Shown piece by piece: positions 29,169-38,258 of a stretch of DNA of 64,000 bases. The stretch's first letter is position 1; each line of letters starts with the position of its first letter. Under the pieces are notes generated by a model. That model saw nothing but the letters and a program-made list of their open reading frames with translations. It was not told the origin of the DNA and did no database searches. Source of the DNA: Dyella lutea (GTDB lineage Bacteria > Pseudomonadota > Gammaproteobacteria > Xanthomonadales > Rhodanobacteraceae); assembly GCF_024158035.1 (NCBI RefSeq), contig NZ_JAMZEK010000002.1:62001-126000 (forward strand), written 5' to 3'. The translations under genes and the position numbers were made by a program.

Positions 29169-31607
29169 TTAAACCCGCATCGATGGCGGCCGGTCTGCCA
29201 CGTCACGACCAAATGCCGGATTCGGCGTCCGCCCCATGCGGAACACCAGCGTGCCGCCCCTGGCCAGCTCGGCGTGACCGATCCAACTGCGCGTCCACGG
29301 CTGGCCATTCCATGTCACCGACTGGATGTACGGCGCGTCCTGGCCGTTGCCCTTCGTCTCGATCACCAGCGTACGGTCGCCGCCGAGGGCAAGTTCGGCC
29401 CGGTCCAGCAACGGGCTGCCGAACACGTAGTTCGTGCTGACCGGGTCCACTGCGTACAGGCCCAGCGCGCCGAGCACGTACCAGGCACTCATCTGGCCAC
29501 AGTCCTCGTTGCCGGCCAGGCCGTCCGGCGCGGCGCGGTACATGGTGTCCAGCAGCATGCGCACCCGCGACTGCGTCTTGTGGTGCACACCGGCGTAGGC
29601 ATAAAGGTAGGCCACGTGGTGGCTGGGTTCGTTGCCGTGGGCGTACTGGCCGACCATGCCGGCGATGTCCGGCGGTGCGTTGCCGGACAGCGAAGGGGCC
29701 GCGTTGAACAGGCCATCCAGTTTGGCCTCGAACGCCTTGTCGCCACCGAACAGCGTCATGTACTCGGCCAGGTCGTGCTGGTTGAGGAAGGTCGCCTGCC
29801 AGGCGTTGGACTCGGTGAAGTCGCGCCACTTGTCGGAGTGGCCGACGGCATCGGGCGAGAACGGCTCCAGCCACGCTCCATCCGCGCCGCGTGGACGCAC
29901 GAAGGTGACTGACTTATCGAACACGTTGCGGTAGTTGCGCGAGCGCTGGCGCAGTGCCTTGGCCTCATCGTGCGCACCGGCCGCATCGGCGATGTGCGAC
30001 ACCGCCCAGTCGTCGTAGCAGTACTCCAGCGTCTTGCTGACGGCCTCCCAGTCCTTGTCGCTGGGGATGTAGCCGAGCTTGCGGTAGTACGGCAGGCCGC
30101 GGTAGTCGTCGACCATCGCGCGCTGGCGGAACAGTGGCCAGGCCCTGGCCACGTCGATGCCGGGGAAGCCCTTGGCGACCGCCTCGGCGACCACCGAGGC
30201 GGAGTGGTAGCCGATCATGCAACCGGTCTCCATGCCCTGCAGCGGCCATACTGGCGGGCCGTCCGGGCTTTCCGCGGCCATGCGGATCAGGCCGTTCACC
30301 AGCATCGGCACGCGCTCGGGCTGCACCAGGGTGAACAGCGGATGCAAGGCACGATAAGTGTCCCACAGCGAGTAGGTGCTGAAGTTGTGCTGCCCGGCCT
30401 CGAGCTGGTGGATCTTGAGATCCATGCCGCGGTAGCGGCCGTCGACGTCGTCGAACAGCGTGGGCGCCAGCATGGTGTGGTAGAGCGAGGTGTAGAACAC
30501 CCGCTTCACCTCGTCCGACGGCGCGTCGATGCGGATGCGGCCGAGCTCGCGTTCCCAGCCGGCCAGTGCCCGTGCCTGGGTGCCATCGAAGTCCCAGTCG
30601 GGTTGCTCGTGTTCCAGGTTGCGCAGCGCGCCGTCGATGTTGACGCCGGAGAGGCCGACCTTGACTAGCAGCGGTGCCTCGCCCACCTCGTCGAAATGCA
30701 ACGCCGCCTTCAGGTGGTTGCCACGGGCTTCGGCTGCGCTGCCCTGCGTGGCGTCGTCGCTGAACAGCTCGGCACGAGCGAACGGCCGCGAGAGCTTCAT
30801 GGCGAAATGGATGTGCCGTCCGTTGGCCCACTGGTGCACGCGGCGCGAGCCGACCAAGGTGTCATGGCCGACCACGCGGAGGGTGGCGTCGCTGACCTTG
30901 CAGGGCGTCTTCGGATCGTCGTGGAAGCCGTGCGCGAGGTCGACCAGCAGATGGCCCTTGCCCTCGCGATGGAAGGTGTAGCGATGCAGGCCGGTGCGCT
31001 CGGTGGCGGTCAGCTCGGCGAGGATGTCGTGGTCCTTCAGGCGCACGCGGTAGTAGCCGGGGTGCGCCGATTCCTCGTCGCGACTGAAGCGCTGGCGATA
31101 GCCCTTGCCCGGCGTGATCACCGCGTCCAGCGGCAGCTGCTGCGGCTTGCCCGGCGCCGGCGGCAGGTCGTAGCGCGAGCGGTAGTTGATGTCCGGCCGG
31201 CCGCGGTCGCCGGGTTCGAGTTCCACCGGACCCTGCGCCGGCATCACCAGCACGTCGAGCATGTCCGAGGCGCCGGTGCCGGACAGGTGGGTATGCGAGA
31301 AGCCCATGATCGAGCCGTCGCCCTGGTGGTAGCCCGAACAGGCGTCCCAGCCGGCGTCGTAGGTGTCGGGGCTGAGCTGCACCATGCCGAACGGCACCGA
31401 GGCGCCGGGATAGGTGTGGCCGTGGCCGCCGGTGCCGACGAACACGTCGACGTAGCGGGCCAGCCCTGCGCCCAGCGTTGCGGCGGATGTCGGCGTACGC
31501 AGCGCATCAACCAGCGCGGCGGCCAGCGGCGTCGTGCGCGCCAGCCCGGTGCCGAGCAGGGTGAGGGCGGTGGCGGAACCTTGCAGGAAGCGGCGGCGGG
31601 TCACCAT
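29169..31607 (-). CDS. Exported GH92 alpha-mannosidase (copy 1, Tat signal)
   Basis: Glycoside hydrolase family 92 enzymes are calcium-dependent inverting exo-alpha-mannosidases acting on alpha-1,2, -1,3, -1,4 or -1,6 linkages. The 812-residue protein has a twin-arginine signal (TRRRFLQGSATALTLLGTG), the N-terminal beta-sandwich start YVDVFVGTGGHGHTYPGAS and GFSHTHLSGTG, and the (alpha/alpha)6 domain with YSLWDTYRALHPLFT, GMETGCMIGYHS, AHGNEPSHHVAYLYAYAG and AGNEDCGQMSAWYVLGALG, the usual active-site signatures. It is last of the operon GH2-GH125-GH92, 37 bases after GH125. The linkage preference cannot be decided by reading. Confidence 0.93.
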   Translation of the reverse strand: MVTRRRFLQGSATALTLLGTGLARTTPLAAALVDALRTPTSAATLGAGLARYVDVFVGTGGHGHTYPGASVPFGMVQLSPDTYDAGWDACSGYHQGDGSIMGFSHTHLSGTGASDMLDVLVMPAQGPVELEPGDRGRPDINYRSRYDLPPAPGKPQQLPLDAVITPGKGYRQRFSRDEESAHPGYYRVRLKDHDILAELTATERTGLHRYTFHREGKGHLLVDLAHGFHDDPKTPCKVSDATLRVVGHDTLVGSRRVHQWANGRHIHFAMKLSRPFARAELFSDDATQGSAAEARGNHLKAALHFDEVGEAPLLVKVGLSGVNIDGALRNLEHEQPDWDFDGTQARALAGWERELGRIRIDAPSDEVKRVFYTSLYHTMLAPTLFDDVDGRYRGMDLKIHQLEAGQHNFSTYSLWDTYRALHPLFTLVQPERVPMLVNGLIRMAAESPDGPPVWPLQGMETGCMIGYHSASVVAEAVAKGFPGIDVARAWPLFRQRAMVDDYRGLPYYRKLGYIPSDKDWEAVSKTLEYCYDDWAVSHIADAAGAHDEAKALRQRSRNYRNVFDKSVTFVRPRGADGAWLEPFSPDAVGHSDKWRDFTESNAWQATFLNQHDLAEYMTLFGGDKAFEAKLDGLFNAAPSLSGNAPPDIAGMVGQYAHGNEPSHHVAYLYAYAGVHHKTQSRVRMLLDTMYRAAPDGLAGNEDCGQMSAWYVLGALGLYAVDPVSTNYVFGSPLLDRAELALGGDRTLVIETKGNGQDAPYIQSVTWNGQPWTRSWIGHAELARGGTLVFRMGRTPNPAFGRDVADRPPSMRV

Positions 31608-31644
31608 GGTGCTGTTTCTCCGTGGGCGGGGAAGGTGGGAGGGT

Positions 31645-33087
31645 TCAGGCCTGGAGCAGCCGGGGGCGCTGTTCGGCCAGCCTGACGATCAGCTCGCCGA
31701 ACAGGCTGTTGGCCCAGGCGAACCAGGAGCGCGTGTATTTGGCCGGGTCGTCCTGGTCGAACGCCTCGTGCATGAAGCCGGTGCCGGCATGGCTGGTCTT
31801 CAGCCAGTCCAGGCACTGCGCGATCTCGGGGTCGCTGTCGCTGGTCAGCGCACGCATCGTGATCGACATCGGCCAGATCATGCGCAGGCCCTGGTGCGGG
31901 CCACCGATACCCTGCGCGGCCTTGCCGTCGAAAAAGTACGGGTTGCGGTCGCTCCAGGCCAGCGCACGGGTGCGTCGGTAGCGTGGGTCGTCGGCAGTGC
32001 AGGCGCCGAGATAGGCCAGGCTGGACAGGCTGGGCGAGTTCGCGTCGTCCATGAATACCTGATTGCCGAAGCCGTCCACTTCGTAAGCCCAGACGTCGTC
32101 GTTGCCGGTCAAGCGGCCATGGCGGTGAAGCGCCTGTTCCACCTCGTCGGCCAGTGCGCGGCAGTCGGTGGCGAAGCGCGAGTCGTGGTGGATGGATTCG
32201 CTCATTGTCGCCAGCTGGCGCAGCGAGGTGACGGCAAAGAAGTTGGACGGTACCGACAGCGGATACAGGCAGGCGTCGTCGGAGGGCCGGAACATCGAGT
32301 GGATCAGGCCGACCGGCCGCGTCGGGTTGCCGTAGCCGCCCAGTGGCGGATTCTCCGAGGCCACTTCGGACAGGCGCTGGAAGTGGTAGGGGCCGCGATC
32401 GTGCTTGCGCTGCTGAGTGCGGAAGGTGGCCAGCACGCTGTGCATCGCCGCGCGCCAGTCGTCGTCGAACGGCGCGGTATCGCCGCTGGCCTGCCAGTAG
32501 CCATGGGCCAGCCGGATCGGCCAGCACAGCGAGTCGATCTCCCATTTGCGCTCGGCCACGCCGGGACGCATGTCGGTATCGTCGTGCAGCGCCCAGCTCA
32601 GTGCGGCGCGGCTGCGCGGGTCGGGCAGGAAGGCGTTGGCATAGGGATCGATCGCGATGCAGCGGGCCTGGCGATGGATCAGGCCGCGATACAGCCGCTG
32701 CAGCGCCTTGTCTCCGCGCGCCAGCGGCAGGTAGGGCCAGACCTGGGCGGACGAGTCGCGCAGCCACATCGCGTCGATGTCGCCGGTGACGATGAAGGTG
32801 TCCGGCCGGCCATCCAGCGAGTCCAGGTGCACCGTGGTGTCCAGCGTGTTCGGGTAGCAGTTGCCGAACAGCCAGGCCAGCTCCGGATCGCCGATCTTCG
32901 CCGTGGTCTGCGCCAGCTGCCGCTCCACCGCGGCGCTGGTGAACAGGCGTCTGGCCGGCGGCGGACGGTGGCTGGCGTAGCGCCGGGCGGTGGCTGCGGC
33001 CTGTGCCCGGGCGAAGCCGGTGCCCGAGGCCAGTCCACCGGCCGCGGCGCCGGCGAGCTTGAGCAGGGTGCGGCGGGTCATCGTCAT
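31645..33087 (-). CDS. Exported GH125 exo-alpha-1,6-mannosidase (Tat signal)
   Basis: GH125 enzymes are inverting, metal-independent exo-alpha-1,6-mannosidases. The 480-residue protein starts with a twin-arginine signal (MTMTRRTLLKLAGAAAGG). The family signature is TGDIDAMWLRDSSAQVWPYL near residue 112, with FGNCYPNTLDTTVHL before it and AYEVDGFGNQVFMDDANSPS later. Known GH125 enzymes use an Asp acid and a Glu base; I did not place these precisely. The ATG at 33087 overlaps the GH2 stop by four bases, so it is coupled to the beta-mannosidase; a longer frame upstream is only a shadow of GH2. Confidence 0.93.
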   Translation of the reverse strand: MTMTRRTLLKLAGAAAGGLASGTGFARAQAAATARRYASHRPPPARRLFTSAAVERQLAQTTAKIGDPELAWLFGNCYPNTLDTTVHLDSLDGRPDTFIVTGDIDAMWLRDSSAQVWPYLPLARGDKALQRLYRGLIHRQARCIAIDPYANAFLPDPRSRAALSWALHDDTDMRPGVAERKWEIDSLCWPIRLAHGYWQASGDTAPFDDDWRAAMHSVLATFRTQQRKHDRGPYHFQRLSEVASENPPLGGYGNPTRPVGLIHSMFRPSDDACLYPLSVPSNFFAVTSLRQLATMSESIHHDSRFATDCRALADEVEQALHRHGRLTGNDDVWAYEVDGFGNQVFMDDANSPSLSSLAYLGACTADDPRYRRTRALAWSDRNPYFFDGKAAQGIGGPHQGLRMIWPMSITMRALTSDSDPEIAQCLDWLKTSHAGTGFMHEAFDQDDPAKYTRSWFAWANSLFGELIVRLAEQRPRLLQA

Positions 33088-35750
33088 GGCGTGGTTCCAT
33101 GCGGCAGGGTGGCGTCGACCAGCGAGCGCAGGTGCATAGCGTGCCGCAGTGTGTTGAGGCTGTCGCGCGAATCCACGCGCAGTGTGATCGGCTCGCCGGG
33201 TAGCAGGTCGATGTCGTTGTCCGATAGGGTGGCGTCGAGGTTGCCAAAGTCGATCCACACTGCACGGGCGAAACGCGCTGCCTCAAGGTCGAGGACCAGG
33301 CCGCGGTCGCCCTGCCGCAGGGTGGCGTGGATGTCCGGCTGCGGCAGGGCGAGATCTACTGCTGGCCGGAAGTACAGCAGATGGTGCGACAGCACCACGC
33401 CGTCGGCGACCAGCTCGAACACTGCCACGGTGCGGCGTGGGTCGGCGCCGCGCAGCAGCGCGGCATCGGCGAGATCTGCGATGCGCGTGCTGGCCAGCGG
33501 CGGCAGCGTCACGGCGCGCGTGGTGTCCGAGACCATCGTGCCGTCCATGCCGATCACCCGCGTGCGCAACTGGGCGGCCAGTGGCGTGGTGCGGTCGGAC
33601 ACCAGGAACACCCCGGTGCGGCCGTCCCGGCGCAGCGGCACCGCGCGCACCGGCGCGTAGAAGCGCCGGGCGCGGAATTGCAGCGCCTTCCAGCGGCCAT
33701 CAACGTCGATGCTCGACCACGACGCGCCGGGCCACACGTCGTTGAGCTGCCAGTAAAGCGCGCCCATGCTGCGCGGCCGTGCGCTGCGCAGGTGGTCCAC
33801 CGCCAGCGCGATGCCGTCGGCCTGCATCACCTGGCTGAGGTAGGCGAACGACGCGAAATCCTTCGGCTCGCCGTAGCCGCGGCGCACATAGAGCATCAGG
33901 CGCTGGTTGCCGTTGCCATGGTCGAATTTCTGGTGTGCGCGCATCACCGGCGAGTCGATCGCCAGGTCCTGCGGCGTGGCGAAGCGGCGGATGGTGGCCA
34001 TCACCGGCAGCGACTGCAGGCCGAATTCCGACTGGAAGCGCGGCGTGCTCTTGAGGTAATTCTCCACCGGCGCCGAGCCGCCCCACACGTCCCACACGTG
34101 GGCGTCGCCGCTGTCCGGGCTGTTGGCCGGCGCACCGCCTTCGCTGTCCGGCGAGCCCGGCCAGTACGGCACGTCGGGATCGAGCTGTGAGGCAACGTCG
34201 TGCAGGGTGCCGTCGAACAGCGCCTGCATGCCCTGTTCGATGCGCGCGCTTTCGGTCGGGCCGATGCGCCGCCGGAATGCCTGCCGGTCGCCCCAGCTCT
34301 CCCAGCTGGTCTGCACCTCGTTGTTGCCCGACCACAGCACGATCGAGGGATGGTCGCGCAGCCGGGTCACTTGCTCGATCGCCTCCTGCTTCACGTTGGC
34401 GCGGAAGACGGCATCGGGCGGCGGGATCGCCCCGCCGAACATGAAGTCCTGCCAGATCATCAGGCCGCGGCGGTCGGCCATGGCGTAGAACGCGTCGGGC
34501 AGGTAATAGCCGCCGCCCCAGACGCGCAGCATGTTCATGTGCGCGTCGCGCGCATCGTCCAGCAGGCGGCGCATGCGGGCGTCGGTGGTGCGCGAGGGCA
34601 GCGAGTCGAACGGCACCAGGTTGGCGCCCTTAGCGAATACCGGCACGCCGTTGACGACGAAGGCGAAGCTCTGGCCCCAGCGGTCGGGCGTGCGGCACAG
34701 CTCGATCGAACGCAGGCCGATCTCGCGTTGCTCCTGCGCGACCACGCGGTCGCCGACGGTGACTTCGGCCGACATTGCGTAGAGGTTCGGCGCGCCGTAG
34801 CCGGCCGGCCACCAGCGTTGCGGATGGGCGATGGTCAGTGGCAGGTCGAGCTGCTGCTCGCCGGCGACGAGCTGCACCGCGCGCGTGGCCGAACCCTCGC
34901 GACCGTCGGGTGCGCGCCAGTGCACGGTGAGCTGCGCCGGGCCGGCGGCATCGGCGCGGATCGCGAAGCCGGCGCGCAGTCGTGCCTGGTCGGCGTCGAC
35001 GTGCAGTTGCGCCACATGGAAATCGTCCAGTCGCCAGCCGCTCCATGCTTCCAGCCGCACCGGCTGCCAGATGCCTTCGGTGATGATCCGTGGGCCCCAG
35101 TCCCAGCCGAACTGGTAGGCCGCCTTGCGCACGTAGTTGGCGACCTGGCGACCGGGAGGTTCGTCGCCGAAGGCGGAGTCGAACTCGCCGGGCAGCGCGT
35201 AGGGCTGTTTCGCCAGCCACGGCTGCAGCCGTGTCACGGGCGAGTGGAAAGTGATTTCCAGCGTGTGCTCCGCGGCCCGGTCGAGGCCGTCGAGCGGTAC
35301 GCGCCAGCGCCGGAACATGTTGTCCGCGTGCAATACCGGGCGTCCGTCGAGGGTGACGTCGGCCAGGGTGTCCAGGCCGTCGAACACCAGCGCGAGGTGG
35401 CGTTCGTGGCGTAGCGCGGGATCGACGGTGAAGTGCAGGCGGTACTGCCAGTCTGCCAGCCCGGCCCACTGCACCTTCGCCTCGTTGTCACGCCAATCGG
35501 GATCGGGCAACTGGCCATCGGCGAGCAGGGTGGCCTGCACGCTGCCGGGTACGGTGGCGGTCTGCCATGGGGCGGCTTCTGGATGCACTTTCGCCGCCGG
35601 TGAGCCGGGCGCGAGGCGCAGTTCCCAGCCGTGATCCAGGCGCATCGTGCGAAACGCCGTCGGACCGGCCGAAGCCGGCCCAGGCAGCAGCCCCGCAAGC
35701 AGTCCCCAGGCGCAGCAGCGAGCGAAAATTTGGATCGATCTGATCTGCAT
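33084..35750 (-). CDS. Exported GH2 beta-mannosidase
   Basis: A retaining glycoside hydrolase of family 2, beta-mannosidase subtype, 888 residues. A Sec signal peptide (about residues 1-30, ending PGPASA) precedes the jellyroll domain (YRLHFTVDPALRHE), the Ig-like domain and the TIM barrel. The catalytic acid/base is the Glu of VLWSGNNEVQ (about residue 455) and the nucleophile is in FQSEFGLQSLP (about residue 555). The beta-mannosidase-type sequence WDWGPRIITEGIWQPVRLE is present. Its job would be removal of the beta-linked mannose left when alpha-mannose branches are gone, as in N-glycan cores or mannan. It is first in the operon. An alternative start at 35789 adds 13 residues. Confidence 0.93.
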   Translation of the reverse strand: MQIRSIQIFARCCAWGLLAGLLPGPASAGPTAFRTMRLDHGWELRLAPGSPAAKVHPEAAPWQTATVPGSVQATLLADGQLPDPDWRDNEAKVQWAGLADWQYRLHFTVDPALRHERHLALVFDGLDTLADVTLDGRPVLHADNMFRRWRVPLDGLDRAAEHTLEITFHSPVTRLQPWLAKQPYALPGEFDSAFGDEPPGRQVANYVRKAAYQFGWDWGPRIITEGIWQPVRLEAWSGWRLDDFHVAQLHVDADQARLRAGFAIRADAAGPAQLTVHWRAPDGREGSATRAVQLVAGEQQLDLPLTIAHPQRWWPAGYGAPNLYAMSAEVTVGDRVVAQEQREIGLRSIELCRTPDRWGQSFAFVVNGVPVFAKGANLVPFDSLPSRTTDARMRRLLDDARDAHMNMLRVWGGGYYLPDAFYAMADRRGLMIWQDFMFGGAIPPPDAVFRANVKQEAIEQVTRLRDHPSIVLWSGNNEVQTSWESWGDRQAFRRRIGPTESARIEQGMQALFDGTLHDVASQLDPDVPYWPGSPDSEGGAPANSPDSGDAHVWDVWGGSAPVENYLKSTPRFQSEFGLQSLPVMATIRRFATPQDLAIDSPVMRAHQKFDHGNGNQRLMLYVRRGYGEPKDFASFAYLSQVMQADGIALAVDHLRSARPRSMGALYWQLNDVWPGASWSSIDVDGRWKALQFRARRFYAPVRAVPLRRDGRTGVFLVSDRTTPLAAQLRTRVIGMDGTMVSDTTRAVTLPPLASTRIADLADAALLRGADPRRTVAVFELVADGVVLSHHLLYFRPAVDLALPQPDIHATLRQGDRGLVLDLEAARFARAVWIDFGNLDATLSDNDIDLLPGEPITLRVDSRDSLNTLRHAMHLRSLVDATLPHGTTP
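35729..35744. promoter_or_regulatory. Candidate LacI-type operator at the start of the cluster A operon
   Basis: TTTGGATCGATCTGAT matches 12 of 16 bases of the palindrome upstream of the third GH92 gene (55755), with the same central CG. It lies a few codons inside the GH2 start. A match of this quality is not rare by chance in 64 kb; its position is the reason to list it. Confidence 0.3.
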
Positions 35751-35769
35751 CCGCCAGACCCTGCCACAG

Positions 35770-35799
35770 ATTTGTGCCGCCGGGGGCAAATGCCGTCAA
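35770..35799 (-). promoter_or_regulatory. Candidate promoter for the GH2-GH125-GH92 operon
   Basis: On the minus strand TTGACG (35799-35794) and ACAAAT (35775-35770) are 18 bases apart. The -35 is strong and the -10 weak. It also overlaps an imperfect inverted repeat ATTTGCC ... GGCACAAAT. Confidence 0.3.
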
Positions 35800-35853
35800 A
35801 GAGCCGTCCGGGCCTCGTTCCGAGGCCACCGTGGTGGGGCGGTCGATGCCGGA

Positions 35854-36852
35854 TCAGTGCCGGCGTTCGACCGAGTAGTCGGCCAGCGCCAGCAGGGCGT
35901 CGCGATGAGGTGAGTCGGCCAGTTCGGCCAACGCCGCGCGGGCGGCGCGGGCGTGCTGCAGCGCGCGCTCATGGGTGCGTTCCAGCGCGCCGGAGTCGCG
36001 GATGGCGGCGACGATGCGGTCGAGCGAGTCCAGTCCGCCGTGCTCGATCGCATGGCGCAGCGACTGCGTCTGTTCGGGGCTGGCTTTCTGCAGGGCGTAG
36101 ATCAGCGGCAGGGTCGGCTTGCCTTCGGCGAGGTCGTCGCCGATGTTCTTGCCCAGCGTGTCGGCGTCGGAGACGTAGTCGAGCAGGTCGTCGGCGATCT
36201 GGAAGGCGTAGCCCAGCTCCATGCCGTAGCGGCGCAGCGCGGCGACCTGGTCGACCGGCAGGCCGCCGAGCAGGCCGCCGAGCTCGGTGGCGGCGGCGAA
36301 CAGCACCGCCGTCTTGCGCTCGATCACCGCCAGGTAGGCTGCCTCGTCCACGTCAGCATTGCCGATGTTGAGCAGCTGCAGCACCTCGCCTTCGGCGATG
36401 GTGTTGGTGGTGTCGGCGAGGATGCGCATGATGCGCATGTCGTCCAGTTCCACCATCAGCTGGAACGAGCGCGAGTAGAGGAAGTCGCCAACCAGCACGC
36501 TCGCCGCGTTACCCCACAGCGCGTTGGCGGTCTTGCGGCCGCGGCGCAGGTCGGACTCGTCCACCACGTCGTCGTGCAGCAGCGTGGAGGTGTGGATGAA
36601 CTCGATGATCGCCGCCAGCTTGGTGTGCTTGTCGCCGCGGTAGCCGGCCGCGCCGGCGGCCAGCACGTGCAGCATCGGTCGCAACCGCTTGCCGCCGCCG
36701 GCGATGATGTGTTCGGCGATCTGGTTGATCAGCACCACGTCGGAGGACAGCCGGTGCCGGATCAGTGCATCGACGTGCCGCATGTCGCCGGCGGCCAGCT
36801 CGCGCACTCGGGTGAAATCGTCGGGGCGGAGGGCGTCGGCGGGCATCGGCAT
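35854..36852 (-). CDS. ispB: Polyprenyl diphosphate synthase (octaprenyl diphosphate synthase, IspB-type)
   Basis: A trans-prenyltransferase building the side chain of ubiquinone. The 332-residue protein has GGGKRLRPMLHVLAAG, the first aspartate-rich motif LLHDDVVDESDLRRGRKTAN (about residue 95), and the second YAFQIADDLLDYVSDADTLGKNIGDDLAEGKPTLPLIYAL, here split as QIADDLLDYVSD (about residue 225) and GDDLAEGKPTLPL. Chain length (C40 versus another) cannot be told by eye. The ATG at 36852 is chosen because a TATAAT on the minus strand would start transcription near 36876; a GTG at 36873 is the alternative. Divergent from the MFS gene. Confidence 0.93.
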   Translation of the reverse strand: MPMPADALRPDDFTRVRELAAGDMRHVDALIRHRLSSDVVLINQIAEHIIAGGGKRLRPMLHVLAAGAAGYRGDKHTKLAAIIEFIHTSTLLHDDVVDESDLRRGRKTANALWGNAASVLVGDFLYSRSFQLMVELDDMRIMRILADTTNTIAEGEVLQLLNIGNADVDEAAYLAVIERKTAVLFAAATELGGLLGGLPVDQVAALRRYGMELGYAFQIADDLLDYVSDADTLGKNIGDDLAEGKPTLPLIYALQKASPEQTQSLRHAIEHGGLDSLDRIVAAIRDSGALERTHERALQHARAARAALAELADSPHRDALLALADYSVERRH

Positions 36853-36882
36853 CTTTGCGGTCAGGGTGGTCACAAGCGGCCG

Positions 36883-36888
36883 ATTATA
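36883..36888 (-). promoter_or_regulatory. -10 element of the ispB promoter
   Basis: A perfect TATAAT on the minus strand, 31 bases before the ispB ATG. The -35 region is not recognisable. Confidence 0.5.
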
Positions 36889-36953
36889 GGGCGGGCGCAG
36901 GATCGCGCGATGGCGCGACACGTCGCCACAACGGACGACCCGGTCGCGATTCG

Positions 36954-36959
36954 TATAAT
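36954..36959 (+). promoter_or_regulatory. -10 element of the MFS transporter promoter
   Basis: A perfect TATAAT 33 bases before the GTG start of the MFS gene. It is 66 bases from the opposing ispB TATAAT. No clear -35. Confidence 0.5.
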
Positions 36960-36991
36960 TGGCGGATACCTTCGCCGATCCGGAACCTCCC

Positions 36992-38218
36992 GTGAGTGCA
37001 CTTTCCCGACTCGAGCGCCGCAGCGCATTGACCCTGGCCTGCGTGATCAGCCTGCGGCTGTTCGGCCTGTTCCTGATCATGCCGGTGTTCTCGGTCTACG
37101 CGCAGACGATGCCGGATGCGTCGGACTGGCTGATCGGCATGGCGCTGGGTGTCTACGGCCTGGGCCAGATGCTGCTGCAGATCCCGCTGGGCATGCTGTC
37201 CGACCGCATCGGGCGCAAGCCGGCGATCACCCTGGGCCTGGGGGTGTTCATCGTCGGCGGGCTGGTCGCCGCCGCGTCGCACACCCTGGTGGGCATCGTG
37301 ATCGGTCGGGCGCTGCAGGGCATGGGGGCGGTCGCCGGGGCCGGCACCGCGCTGGCGGCGGATCTCACCCGCGAGGAGAACCGCTCCAAGGTGATGGGCA
37401 TCATCGGCGTGTCGATCGGCATGGCCTTCCTGCTCGCGCTGATCCTCGGCCCGCCGCTGGAGGCGATCGACGGCCTGCCTGGCCTGTTCGCGGCCACGTC
37501 GCTGCTGGCGCTGTTCGCGCTGATCCTGCTGTGGCTCATCGTGCCCACGCCGGAGCGTTCGAAGGCGCCGGCGGCGAGCAGTTTCGGCGGCGTCGCCTCG
37601 ATGCTGGGCGACAGCCGGCTGATGGTGCTCAACGGCTCGGTGTTCTTCCTGCACATGCTGCTGACCGCCAGCTTCGTCGGCCTGCCGCTGCTGCTGGTCA
37701 ACCAGCTGCACCTGCCGGTGCAGAAGCACTGGGAGCTGTATCTGCCGGTGATGGTGATCGCCGCCCTGGTGATGGGCGGGATGATGCACCGGATGAAGGA
37801 GGTCGCGCAGAGCCTGCGCATCGTGCAGGCGTGCATCGTGGTGATCGGCGTGTCGCTGGTGCTGTTCGCGCTTGGCGGCGATCACGTGCTCCTGCTCGGC
37901 GTCGCCGCGACGCTGTTCTTCTCCGGCTTCAACCTGCTGGAGGCCTCGCTGCCGAGCCTGGTCTCGCGGCTGGCGCCCGCCGAGCTGCGTGGCGCGGCGA
38001 TGGGGGCGTATTCCACCAGCCAGTTCGTCGGCGCCTTCGTCGGCGGTGCGCTGGGTGGTTACGCGCTGGGGCGGCTGGGGCCGGCCGGCGTGTTCGCATG
38101 CGCCGCGGCGATGACCTTGCTGTGGTTGCCGCTGGTGGTGGTCGGCGCGCGCCGGATCGCCGCCCGGGCGGTCGCTGCCGAGGCCGATTGCAAGACGGGC
38201 CTGTCGACCCAATCATGA
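36992..38218 (+). CDS. MFS drug/proton antiporter family transporter
   Basis: A 12-segment major facilitator of the DHA1 type, 408 residues. Visible are the antiporter motif LGMLSDRIGRKPAITLGLG (MFS motif A, after segment 2), the motif-C-like GRALQGMGAVAGAGTALAADL and the repeated half structure. The GTG at 36992 (SALSRLERRSALT) fits a transcription start near 36966; a TTG further upstream would begin inside the -10. Substrate is unknown. A similar exporter precedes ssb in Pseudomonas, so its position near ssb is a conserved arrangement. Confidence 0.85.
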   Translation: MSALSRLERRSALTLACVISLRLFGLFLIMPVFSVYAQTMPDASDWLIGMALGVYGLGQMLLQIPLGMLSDRIGRKPAITLGLGVFIVGGLVAAASHTLVGIVIGRALQGMGAVAGAGTALAADLTREENRSKVMGIIGVSIGMAFLLALILGPPLEAIDGLPGLFAATSLLALFALILLWLIVPTPERSKAPAASSFGGVASMLGDSRLMVLNGSVFFLHMLLTASFVGLPLLLVNQLHLPVQKHWELYLPVMVIAALVMGGMMHRMKEVAQSLRIVQACIVVIGVSLVLFALGGDHVLLLGVAATLFFSGFNLLEASLPSLVSRLAPAELRGAAMGAYSTSQFVGAFVGGALGGYALGRLGPAGVFACAAAMTLLWLPLVVVGARRIAARAVAAEADCKTGLSTQS

Positions 38219-38254
38219 CGTCCTGCGGCCGGTTACGGCCGCGTCAGGGACGTC
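38217..38254 (+). promoter_or_regulatory. Hairpin covering the ribosome-binding site of the DedA-rhodanese gene
   Basis: GACGTCC (38217-38223) pairs with GGACGTC (38248-38254), and inside it GCGGCCG (38225-38231) pairs with CGGCCGC (38236-38242) around a GTTA loop. The AGGGA Shine-Dalgarno (38246-38250) is in the outer stem, four bases from the hairpin end and just before the ATG at 38259. Confidence 0.55.
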
Positions 38255-38258
38255 GCGC

